Shown here one piece after another: positions 55,477 through 64,000 of a stretch of 64,000 nt of DNA. A program made the translations under genes and the position numbers. Origin of the DNA: CAMREV01 sp051653965 (GTDB lineage: Bacteria > Bacillota_I > Bacilli_A > Mycoplasmatales > Mycoplasmoidaceae); assembly GCA_051653965.1 (NCBI GenBank), contig JBOFXG010000007.1, forward strand, positions 1-64,000, written 5' to 3'. Every line of letters starts with the position of its first letter. The stretch's first letter is position 1. Under the pieces are notes generated by a model. That model had not been told where the DNA came from. It saw nothing but the letters and a program-made list of their open reading frames with translations, and ran no database searches.

Positions 55477-55914
55477 ATGAGTAAGAATAAATTTGACGAT
55501 AATATAGCATTATGTAGAAATTTATTTCTAGAAGTCCTTTCTACAAATGATGATAGAATTAACTTTTTATACAATACATTAATAGACAATGACTATATTA
55601 GTAAATTAGATAAAGATCATTATGACAAAATACAAAAAGCACTTGACACATTAGTAGAAAATGCCAGAGTAGATGAAATGAGAAAATATCAACAAGCACA
55701 TTTTGGCCCACTTTTAGGAAAATTAAGAACACAAGATGCAAAAGATCTTTCAAATATATTCAAAAATGATCAAAATGCTTTTATTGATTATTTACAACTC
55801 TTATCTATTTTCTTTTTTAGAAAAGAAATGGAATCTGAAAATCATAGCCATGAATCTATTAGAGAAGCACTAAGTGAAAAAAGCAACAATATTTTAAAAG
55901 AATTAAAAGGATAA
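55477..55914 (+). CDS. Hypothetical protein
   Basis: 145 residues, no TGA codons, no membrane segment, mostly helical and charged with several Asp/Asn-rich turns; a Phe-rich stretch (LLSIFFFRKEME) near residue 110. Family not recognised. GGAG six bases before the ATG. Transcribed away from pheS and followed after five bases by a small membrane protein gene. Confidence 0.75.
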   Translation: MSKNKFDDNIALCRNLFLEVLSTNDDRINFLYNTLIDNDYISKLDKDHYDKIQKALDTLVENARVDEMRKYQQAHFGPLLGKLRTQDAKDLSNIFKNDQNAFIDYLQLLSIFFFRKEMESENHSHESIREALSEKSNNILKELKG

Positions 55915-55919
55915 TTATT

Positions 55920-56117
55920 ATGAAAAATAAAAAAAGTTTAGGATTGGCAATTTCTTTAGCAGTTTTATTTATTGCTTTAACAATAGTAGGAAGCGCATTT
56001 TGTAATTGAGCACTTTACTTAATACCAATTGCATTTATTCCTATTGCAATGTGAACAATAAGAAATTGAAAAAACTTATCAACAAGTTTAAAAAATAAAA
56101 AAAATATTATTAAATAA
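55920..56117 (+). CDS. Small two-pass membrane protein
   Basis: 65 residues beginning MKNKKSLGLAISLAVLF; three TGA as Trp, which hides the frame under the standard code. Two hydrophobic segments (residues 7-25 and 31-46) joined by a short turn and a basic C-terminus. AAGGA eight bases before the ATG. Five bases after the 145-residue gene, same transcript. Function unknown. Confidence 0.75.
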
Positions 56118-56133
56118 TTAATTTAATTAATAA

Positions 56134-56164
56134 AAAAAAATGTAATTAGTTTACATTTTTTTTA
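56134..56164. terminator. Bidirectional terminator
   Basis: AAAAATGTAA/TTACATTTTT stem with five-base loop and T run, between the small membrane protein and the convergent transporter gene. Confidence 0.75.
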
Positions 56165-56171
56165 TTTTATA

Positions 56172-57176
56172 TTAAAAGTCTTCTGCTTCAATAGCACCAT
56201 CTTCATTAGGAACAATAATACTTATATCAGTTTTAGAATGTTTTTTAATCTTTTCACTTTCTAAATACATATATATCGAAGATATTAATACACCACCTAA
56301 TATATTTCCTATTACTGTTGGTATCATATTAATATAGAATGACTCACCCATTTCCAACCTACCAAAAACTGCTTGAATTTCAGGAGGAGCTATTATATTA
56401 AGTAGTGAAGCTTCTGTAAACACAAATGTATTAGCAACAACATGTTGAAAACCACAAATTGCAAAAACAACAATGAATAAGTATACTAGCATCGATCCTA
56501 ATGCTCTATTATTAACTTTAACATAAGCATAAATTGATCCTGCAACAATCATGTTACAAAGTATTCCTGATAAAATATTTGATCATCATTCGGTTGATAC
56601 TTTCTTATCTGCTAAGTACATAACACCTGTTCCAATATTATTTATTTCAAATCCACTTGTTTGATCAAAGTTTCAATATATACTAGAACCAAATGCTAAT
56701 AATGATATTAATATCCCTCCAATTACATTCCCCATCAAAGTTATTAATAAGTCATGTACAAAAAGTTTAAACTTAACTTTCTTTGCATAAACTCCCATTA
56801 TCACTAGAACATTTGAGGTGAATAAATTTCCTCCTAAGAATATACACATCATTATACCGATAGGGAATAATAAAGCACCATAGAAGAATCCGTCATGGCC
56901 AAAGTCTTTTATAAATTGCCCATTTATATATTCTCCACCATTCAATATATTGAAAGCAATATATCCAAGGCCTGCAAAAATACCGCCCATCATACTTAGA
57001 ATTAATTTTTTTATAAAATTATAATTAACTTTTTCCAAAGCAAATTTAAGATGCAAATTTTTATTTTTAGCTTTTTCATCTTTTATTTTAAGAAACTGTT
57101 CTTCTACTGTTAGTTTTTTTCCAATTGGTTGACAAGCAGGATCAACATTTTGTTTCTTAATTTTTTTTAGCGTCAT
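56172..57176 (-). CDS. Formate/nitrite transporter (FNT) family protein
   Basis: 334 residues; five TGA as Trp. After a 50-residue charged N-terminus come six hydrophobic segments with the family pattern: MMGGIFAGLGYI, FPIGIMMCIFLGGNLFTSNVLV (FNT motif GGELFTGN), LSGILCNMIVAG (GxxCNxxV) and GFQHVVANTFVF (GFEHSIANM). Likely a formate or lactate channel for fermentation acids. The C-terminal tail is acidic. Confidence 0.9.
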
Positions 57177-57224
57177 ATAGTCCCATTAAAAAATTAAATA
57201 TATTATATATTAAAAATAACTTTT

Positions 57225-57482
57225 TTATTTATTTTTGATAAATGTTTTAACAATATTATCTTTGGTAACAATAAAATATGTTGAAGGACAATCAAATGTG
57301 ATTAATTTTCGATCCCCATTTTCTAATTTCTCTCCATCATATGAATTTTCAAGCATTTTTTGAAGAATTACTTCAACTTCTGAAAAAGATAATTTTTCTT
57401 TATTATTTTCTTTGTTTCTTTCTTGAAATCTTTGTTTAACATGATCTGTTATTTTATAAATTGGTTGTTTGTAATAACTCAT
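57225..57482 (-). CDS. Small hypothetical protein (85 aa)
   Basis: 85 residues, no TGA codons. ITDHVKQRFQERN near the start, then a helix, then strands ending YFIVTKDNIVKTFI; this outline resembles small DUF4258/RelE-like folds, which start with a His-x-x-x-R-x-x-x-R helix, but the match is weak. No adjacent antitoxin-like gene. The nearest genes are a transporter and rpsU. Confidence 0.6.
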   Translation of the reverse strand: MSYYKQPIYKITDHVKQRFQERNKENNKEKLSFSEVEVILQKMLENSYDGEKLENGDRKLITFDCPSTYFIVTKDNIVKTFIKNK

Positions 57483-57558
57483 ATTAAATCCTTTTTTATA
57501 TTATTCATGTTTTTATTATATAATATATTTTGATTGAGAAAGTCAGGTGATTTTGTTT

Positions 57559-57744
57559 ATGCCAAAAATCGAAGTAAGAAACGGAGATGTTGAGCAAGCT
57601 TTAAGAAACTTTAAAAGAATAACTTCTGAAACAAGAAAAAATTCAAAAAGACATGAGTTTCATTTAAGAAAAGGTCTTAGAAAAAAAGAAAAAGAAAAAG
57701 CAGCTGCAAAAAAATTGAAAAAATTAGCAAGAAAAATGCGTTAA
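57559..57744 (+). CDS. rpsU: 30S ribosomal protein S21
   Basis: 61 residues: MPKIEVRNGDVEQALRNFKR..E-type start and a Lys/Arg-rich helical tail ending LARKMR. Start at ATG 57559; AGGTGA is 11 bases before it. TATAAT in the upstream spacer. Single-gene unit ending in a long terminator. Confidence 0.93.
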   Translation: MPKIEVRNGDVEQALRNFKRITSETRKNSKRHEFHLRKGLRKKEKEKAAAKKLKKLARKMR

Positions 57745-57788
57745 AAAATAGCAATTAATATCAACTGATATTAATTGCTATTTTTTTT
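57743..57788. terminator. Long bidirectional terminator between rpsU and dnaI
   Basis: About 20-bp near-perfect palindrome (57743-57763 with 57766-57786) ending in T8; dnaI stop is inside. Confidence 0.9.
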
Positions 57789-58736
57789 ATCATATCTACG
57801 ATTATGACCCCTAATTAATAAGTTTTCATTATTAACAGAAGCTCTAATTCTATCCATTAATCTTAAAACTGATTTTTTTGAATTTGATTCCTTGAATTTT
57901 GAATAAAAACTATCTTCTAATTCACTAAGTGATAAATTAGAACTAAAAAAAGTTAATTTATTTTTGTTCATTCTATAGTTTAAAATATTGAATAAATATT
58001 CTATATAAAATCACTCTGATGAAAATTCTGTTCCAATATCATCAATAAATAAAACATCCACTTCTTTAAAGATGTCCATTAAGTCATCTGAATATTTTTT
58101 TTCCCATAAATCAGAATTAAATCCTTTTTTAACAAGATTAATATATTCTGGCAAAAAAACAAAAGCAATAGTTTTATTTTTTTTACTTGCTAAACTATTT
58201 GCAATTGCAAAAAGTAAGTGAGTTTTACCAACACCAAAATCCCCATAAATATACATTCCATGAAATGATTCTTCTTTTCCCATTCTAAAATATTTATTAA
58301 TTATATCTTCATATGATTTATCAATATTTTTAAAATAATTCTTTTCAAAACAAACTTTTGATATTTCAGTATTTTTATAATAATTATATAGAAAATTTCT
58401 ATTGTTTGTTCTTTGAGAAATATTTTTAAATTTCTCGCATATATCAATATAAAAATATAATTTATTTTTATTGTCTCTTTTTACATGCAAATGATGCTTT
58501 AAATCTGAAAAACAACTTGTATTTTCCTTTGAATTACATAAATAAGTTTCATCAATTATTTGATTCAAAAATATAAAGTTTTCTCTAATTTCCTTAGTCT
58601 CTAAATTAATTTCTTTAAAAAAAATATGATTTTTAATTTTTTCTAATTCTAAAGTTATTAATTCATTTTTTTGTGAATCAACTTTTTTATTTTTATTATC
58701 AAATTTATTTAATATTAAATTATTAGATGAACTCAT
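57771..58736 (-). CDS. dnaI: Primosomal protein DnaI (helicase loader)
   Basis: 321 residues; one TGA as Trp. N-terminal domain (residues 1-150) diverged; C-terminal AAA+ ATPase with Walker A GDFGVGKTH near residue 165, Walker B VLFIDDIG, sensor FFSSNLS and a DRIRA arginine-finger helix. Loads the replicative helicase. Nine bases after dnaB, the normal pairing. Confidence 0.88.
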
Positions 58737-58745
58737 ATTTACTCC

Positions 58746-59921
58746 CTAAAAAATATAATCAACATAAACTAAATCAGCAGTTTTTTCTTCAACTATATTA
58801 GTTTTATTTTTATTGTATGTATTTATTTGATTATTTGCATTATATAAATATTTATATATCTCTTCAACACTTTCTAAATTAGATACAGAAATAGATTTAG
58901 CTACCTTTTTAATATACTTTAAATTTAGTGTTCCATTAGTTTTTCTTAATGAAAAATCCATTAAAATATTAATGCTAGGATTTGATAAATTGTAATCTCT
59001 TTTCATTGTTTTCAAAAAAGAAATTTCAAAGTGATCTAATTGTTGTCTGTTAATGCTAGTTAAATATTGTTCAGGAGAAATATTTTTATAATCTAAAAAT
59101 ATTTTCTGTAATTCTAAAGAATCAATTTCTTTAATAAACATTTCCATATTTCTATTTAATTTGATAATTTCATTATAGTTTAAATTTGTTTTATTATTGA
59201 AAAAAGTAGTAATTTTTTCTTCTAATATCACTTCATCAACTCTGTAAGTATTTTCAACATTTACAATTGAATCTAAACAACATAATTCTATCTCATTTAT
59301 AGACAATGAAAAGTTTTTGTAAAATGAATTTATGATATTTTTTACTCCATCAGAAAAAACAATAGCCTTTGATGTTAATGAAGATAAGCTTGAATATAAT
59401 TGTTCAAAATTAAAATGATATTCATCAGCAACTATTAAAGCAAAAATATCATCTATATTTGCTGAAATATTTTTGGCATTAATTGGTAATTGAGTTGAAT
59501 TAAAGATAAATTCCAGCTCGCTAAATTTCTGTGAAGATAATTTTAAGCTTAATAATTTTTTAAGTTTATTATTTGAAATAAAAGCATTGTATTCTAATGG
59601 ATGATTTAAACAAAAATAATATTTTATCTCTTTTTCATCATTATCAATAATATAAGTGCTTAATAATCCAATAGCTTCTAAAATTTTTCTATTATCTTCA
59701 AAAGTTTCAAATGAAAAGTTCATTTTTTTTCATAAGTCAAATAATGATCTTCTCCCGTCTGAATTAAAAACCTTATATTTAGAATCGTTCAGCATCTCTA
59801 ACAAAAGCAAATAAGCTTCATTTCCTATAATAGGTTTATAAAGTGTATTTATATTAAATAAATTCATAGAAAATTCAGGTTGAACCTTATAGAAGTAACT
59901 ATGTTTAATAATTGTTGACAT
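58746..59921 (-). CDS. dnaB: Replication initiation protein DnaB (helicase co-loader)
   Basis: 391 residues; one TGA as Trp. The N-terminal winged-helix region with LYKPIIGNEAYLLLL (family LYxPLIGxxAxxLY) and HFEISFLKTMKRDYNLSNPSINILMDFSLRKTNGTLN..Y in the DnaB/DnaD C-terminal domain (YxxxIxxP..I..W.L.N.....Y pattern) identify the Gram-positive DnaB/DnaD family. Works with DnaI. Called DnaB rather than DnaD from length and the dnaI neighbour. Confidence 0.8.
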
Positions 59922-60320
59922 AAATCCCCCTATCTATAACAAAAAATAAAATAATAATTATAATTTTTAATATAAAAATTACTTTAATTAATATTGTTAG
60001 ACACAATAAGGTTAAAGGTTCAAAATAATTGAATTTATTTAAAATTTAAGGTTTTTTACAACTCAAATCAAATAACAATATTATCTTAAGACTATATAAT
60101 TAAAAATCTTATTTTTTTTTAAAAAAAATATTGATAAATTTATATATCATAGATTTTTCCCACAATTTAAGGCTTATAAAAATATTAAAAATATATTAAT
60201 TAAAGGGGTTTTTTTAATTTCCCACATAAATTGTGGAAAATTAAATAACAAAAAATTTTTTTTATTAAAGTAAAAAACAAGCTTTAAAAGCTTGTTTTTT
60301 AGTCTTGAATTTCAATTATA
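59922..60320. other. AT-rich spacer with DnaA-box-like sites upstream of dnaB
   Basis: About 400 bases without genes. Contains three DnaA-box-like 9-mers: TTTCCCACA at 60156-60164 (+), TTTCCCACA at 60218-60226 (+) and TTTTCCACA at 60232-60240 (-; one mismatch to TTATCCACA), the last two forming an imperfect inverted pair. Long A and T tracts (e.g. around 60112-60128) lie beside them. Placed where the dnaB-dnaI promoter must be. Either DnaA control of primosome genes or a DnaA-binding cluster; not enough to call oriC. Confidence 0.4.
60272..60300 (-). terminator. Terminator of the nusA-infB-rbfA unit
   Basis: Perfect 13-bp stem AAAAAACAAGCTT/AAGCTTGTTTTTT with TAA loop, 21 bases past the last gene. 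Confidence 0.85.
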
Positions 60321-61094
60321 CTATGGAGTTGGTAATGGATCTGCTGGGAATTGAATTATTGGAGCAGAAACATTAACAAATATCAATGTACTTAGTATTA
60401 GTATGATAATAAACATTAGAATTGCTAATAATGAAAGGGATAAATTAATAAGAATAAATACTTTGCTTCTTGTAACTTGATTTATACCTACAAATCATGT
60501 TGCTAATAAGTATAAATATGGGGCAGGAAGTAAAATAAATGTTATTGCTGATAAAACTACGGAAGTTATAGCAAAATTTGGGTATTGAATATAATTAACT
60601 CTTTGTCAAATATCAGTTACATTTGATGCATCATATTGGCCAGGTCCTGAATATGGTAATAAAACTGTAAATATAGCTATTCCAAATCCAACCGTAATAA
60701 AAAATATAACTAATAAAAATAAATATATCTTTAATGTAAAAGTATTATCTTCTAATCTTTTTGATAAGCCGCTTATTCTTGCTTGTGAAATAATTTGCTT
60801 TTTAGCTAATAGTTGTTTTTCCTTATTATCTTTTTTAAAATCTTTTTTTGATTTATTAAATTTCTCAAAAAAAAGATCATTTGAACCATTAGAAGTATTA
60901 TCATTAGGTTTTTCACTTTCAATTTTATTTTCTTTTTTAAATTTAATATCTTTTAAAATAGAAGCAACATCTTTTTTTGATTCATTATTTTTTAAATCAT
61001 TATTGTCTTTTTTAGCAATAACTAATTCAATAGGTTTTGAATCTTTTTTTAATTCTTCTGAATTTGAATTATTATTTTCTTTTTTTATACTCAT
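60321..61094 (-). CDS. Hypothetical membrane protein with long charged N-terminus
   Basis: 257 residues; two TGA as Trp. Residues 1-115 are Lys/Asn/Asp/Ser-rich and probably disordered; four hydrophobic segments follow (about 125-147, 170-190, 195-200 onward and 215-240). Ends in a Pro-rich outward segment. No family recognised. Starts one base after the rbfA stop, so it is the last gene of the nusA-infB-rbfA operon. Confidence 0.75.
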
Positions 61095-61095
61095 T

Positions 61096-61446
61096 TTAAT
61101 TACCTTTTAAATCACTCAAAATATCTTCTATTTCTTTTGCTCTATCAATTGATGTATCTCTTAAGAATTCAATTGTTGGAGTCTTTCTAAAATCAAAGTT
61201 TTTTGCAATCTCTGTTCTAAAAGACCCTTTAAATTTATTTAAATTTAAAACAATTTTATCTAAATCTTCACGATTAATACAATCAACATAAATTTTTATC
61301 ATAGAAAAGTCTCTAGATAATCTGCAATAAGTAAAAGAAGCTTTTTTTAAAACCTTATTATAAACTTCCTTATTTAAGAATGTACATAGATGTTGTAATA
61401 TGTTTGATTCATATCTTTCAATTTTAATAAATTTAGATGCTTGCAT
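61096..61446 (-). CDS. rbfA: Ribosome-binding factor A
   Basis: 116 residues. Opens with an ERYESNILQHL helix, then VLKKASFTYCRLSRDFSMIKIYVDC and the RTPTIEF-like FRKTPTIEFLRDTSIDRAKEIEDIL end typical of RbfA. KH-fold factor for 16S 5' maturation. Follows infB at two bases' distance, the classical order. Confidence 0.92.
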   Translation of the reverse strand: MQASKFIKIERYESNILQHLCTFLNKEVYNKVLKKASFTYCRLSRDFSMIKIYVDCINREDLDKIVLNLNKFKGSFRTEIAKNFDFRKTPTIEFLRDTSIDRAKEIEDILSDLKGN

Positions 61447-61447
61447 A

Positions 61448-63286
61448 TTATTTTTTTCCTATATTATTTTTTCTTACTAACTTGTAAACTTCAATAATAT
61501 CACCTTCTATTATATCATTAAAATTGTCAATTGTTAAACCGCAATCTTTGCCATTAGAAATTTCATTTATTGATTCTTTTCCAGTTTTTAAAGAAGTTAA
61601 TTTTGCTTTATCTAAAATGATTTGACCATCTCTAAATACTCTAGCAAAACTTGATCTCGCTATTATTCCTTCAATAACTCTACAACCAGCAATTGTACCA
61701 ATAGCAGAGTGATGTCATAATTGTCTAACTTCAGCCTTTCCAGTTATAACTTCTTCATATATTGGATCTAATCTTCCATGAAGCATTTCTTCAATTTCTT
61801 CTTTTAAATGGAAAATGATATTATGAGTTTTAATAAAAACATCTTCTGATTTAGCAAAATCGCTTACTTGATTTGATGGCTCTAAATTAAAACCATAAAT
61901 AATTGCTTTTGAAGCCTTAGCTAAGGATACATCAGATTCAGTTATTGGACCAACAGCAGCTCTTATGATTACTAATTTTGCACCTTCAACATCAATCTTT
62001 TCAAGAACATTTCTAATTGCTTGTAAAGAACCATCAATTTCAGTTTTTAAAACTATCTTCAATATTTTTTTATCTTTATCTTCTTCATTTAAAAAAACAT
62101 TAAGAAGATTTTTAGTTTTTTGAACTCTTTTATCAACTAATGTCTTTGAATCTTTTTCATCTTTAGTAATAATGAATTTATCCCCAGCATTTGTTACACC
62201 ATTTAAACCTGAAATTGAAACAGGAGTTGAAGGGTAAGCGAAAGCAATTTCTTCGCCCATATAGTTAGTCATTTTTTTAACTTTTCCATAACAACTACCT
62301 GCAACAATAAAATCACCAATCATTAAAGTTCCATTTCTAACTAAAATGCTAGACACAGGTCCTAACCCTTTATCAATATGTGATTCTAAAACAACACCAT
62401 TAGCAAGTGATTTTTTAGAACATTTCAGTTCTAAAATTTCTGATAGTAATAAAATTGAATTTAATAGTTCATCAATGTTTTTTCCATTTATTGCAGAACC
62501 TTTAATAAAGATAGTATCTCCACCTCATTCTTCAGAAACAAGACCATTTTCAGATAATTCTGAAATAACCCTATCTATATTAATTCCTGGTTTGTCCATT
62601 TTATTAATAAAAACAATTATTGGAGAATTTGCTGCTCTTGCATGATCAATTGATTCAATTGTTTGTGGTTTAACACCATCATCAGCCGCAACAACTAATA
62701 CAACAATATCAGTTAGGTCAGCACCTCTTGATCTCATTTGAGAAAAAGCCTCATGACCAGGGGTATCTAAAAATGTTAATGATTTTTGATTAAATTTAGT
62801 TGTGTATGCACCAATTCTTTGTGTGATTCCACCAACTTCACTTTTAGCAACCAAACCATCTCTAATTTTATCTAATAAAGTAGTTTTACCATGATCAACA
62901 TGCCCCATTATTGTAATAATTGGAGGTCTTGATTCATCATTTGATAAATTTGATTTAGCAATTACTTCTTCTAGAAAGTTTTCTTCATCTACTTGTTCTT
63001 CTCATTTAAAATCAAAACCTGATTCTAAACAAAATTCACCCATTTGATCAGCTGTTAATTCTGTATTAACATTAATTATTTTTCCCTTCATAAAAAAGAA
63101 TTTAATAATTTCTTGAGTTTGTTTGCCAAGTTTTTTGGCAAAATTCTCCGGAGTTAAAAGAGAGGCAAAAATAAAAATTCCATCATTGTTTATTCCTGAG
63201 TCAACTTTTTTAAGAGTTTCTTTAATATTAATGTTTACTCTTGAGTCATTATTTTTAAATTTATTAGTTTTTACTTTTTTAGCCAT
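61448..63286 (-). CDS. infB: Translation initiation factor IF-2
   Basis: 612 residues; three TGA as Trp. Short mycoplasma form: brief basic N-terminus, IF2_N region (TPENFAKKLGKQTQEIIKFFFMKG), then GTPase domain with GHVDHGKTTLL, VGGITQRIGAY, DTPGHEAF and NKMD, followed by the beta-barrel and C-terminal fMet-tRNA-binding domains. Consensus AGGAGG at 63295-63300 lies before the ATG. Confidence 0.96.
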
Positions 63287-63313
63287 TACTTTTACCTCCT
63301 TTTTTATTTTTAA

Positions 63314-64000
63314 TTATTCTTCATCAAATTCTAGGATATCTAGATTAATATTTTCAGTTGTATCATCATTGTTTAAATCATCTTCTGTAATATCATCAAA
63401 TTCATCAAAAATACTTGCTTCTTCTTTTTTAGATTTTTTTGGTTTTGCTTTTTTATAATTTGAATTATCAAATGATTTTTTGTTTTTATCAAATAAATCA
63501 TCTTCATTTAATTCAATATTAATAGTTTTTATTTTTTGTGGAGCACTACCAAAGTTTAATATTTGATCTATATCATCATCAGTAATTAATGAACTATTAT
63601 GTGATTCTGTTTTTTTAGAACCTGATCATTTATTTGAATGTGTATTAATGAATGAAAAATCACTATTGAATTCTCCTTCTTTTTTACCAAAAGGTTTGCC
63701 TTTTCTATTCGCATTATTTCTTTCATCAAAGTTTCTAACACTTCTTTGTCAATTACTATTATTACTTCTATTATGTCTTGTAGGAGTCATATGTGAAACA
63801 TCTTCATATTCGATTTGGTCTTCTTTTGCAATTGATAATGTTTGGATATCAATACTTCAATTAGTAAGTTTAGATATTAACTTAATATTCATACCTTTTC
63901 TACCAATTACTTTTGGCAAAACTTCATCTTCAACTATTATTGTTACAAATTTATGTCTTCCATCTGTTGAATCTTCATCATCAGTTATTTCAAGTCCATA
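63314..64000 (-). CDS. nusA: Transcription termination/antitermination factor NusA, C-terminal part (partial)
   Basis: 228 codons up to the window edge; the N-terminus lies beyond 64000. A KH2 domain with KVIGRKGMNIKLISKLTNW is followed by about 170 residues of Asn/Ser/Arg- then Asp/Glu/Lys-rich sequence with no fold apparent, ending in an acidic tail. Two or more TGA as Trp. Bacterial NusA in Firmicutes normally ends soon after the KH domains, so this is an added tail. The ylxR-rplGA genes often found before infB are absent: infB follows after 27 bases. Confidence 0.88.

Noticed and set aside
57225..57482. Toxin of a toxin-antitoxin pair
   Set aside because: Only a weak RelE/DUF4258-like outline, and no antitoxin-like gene next to it.
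59922..60320. Chromosomal origin of replication
   Set aside because: Box-like sites are imperfect and few, and dnaA/dnaN/rpmH are not adjacent.

Overview
The window is mollicute (Mycoplasma-group) chromosome. It is very AT-rich, and almost every gene carries in-frame TGA codons where the family has tryptophan, so UGA is read as Trp. All coding regions below are read with genetic code 4; under the standard code most would look broken. Only release factor 1 (prfA) is seen, as expected for such a code. Two MEP isoprenoid genes (dxr, ispH), a PolC replicase, FtsZ-free housekeeping content, ankyrin proteins and a Gly/Tyr/Arg-rich cytoskeleton-like protein would fit the Mycoplasma penetrans/iowae (Malacoplasma) side of the group, but that placement is inference.

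Layout. 1-7.4 kb (+): 3' end of an RNase J, then rpmE, prfA-prmC-tsaC, a membrane protein, rpiB, metK, pgk with a repeat-rich basic tail, and a ThiT-like transporter subunit. 7.4-10 kb (-): an ABC-F ATPase, a TTG-started 52-residue peptide gene with its own promoter and terminator, and a degenerate DnaQ-fold protein. 10-14 kb (+): yfcE, ispH, lspA, rluD-like, tsaB, rimI. 14-23 kb (-): DEAD-box helicase, tRNA-Ile/tRNA-Ala, pgsA (probable AUU start), asnS, ackA, the infC-rpmI-rplT operon with a structured leader, nicotinamidase and an amino-acid permease; a 76-residue hydrophobic peptide gene sits on + between ackA and rplT. 23-32 kb (-): a structured RNA candidate, the low-complexity protein, rpmG-secE-nusG, two ankyrin genes, an unknown gene, a PP2C phosphatase, rlmN and gmk.

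32-34.5 kb (+): def and a complete RNase J. 34.5-45.3 kb (-): a tight run polC, rseP-like protease, dxr, tilS, pth, a second degenerate DnaQ-fold protein, then a two-gene unit of a catalytically degraded RavA/MoxR-like AAA+ protein and a YqaJ-type PD-(D/E)XK nuclease. 45.4-51.5 kb: gapN (+), a 689-residue coiled-coil protein with galU (-), a pseudouridine synthase (+), deoC (-). 51.5-52 kb holds a second structured RNA candidate. 52-64 kb: pheST, two small unknown genes (+), a formate/nitrite transporter, rpsU (+), the primosome pair dnaB-dnaI preceded by an AT-rich spacer with DnaA-box-like sites, and nusA-infB-rbfA plus a membrane protein (-).

Most of the window is core information processing (translation, RNA decay, replication) packed into overlapping transcription units that converge on shared bidirectional terminators. 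The unusual material is in protein add-ons (PGK tail, NusG insert, SecE extension), degraded enzyme folds, short peptide genes and two long structured non-coding stretches. No insertion sequence, prophage or CRISPR array was seen.
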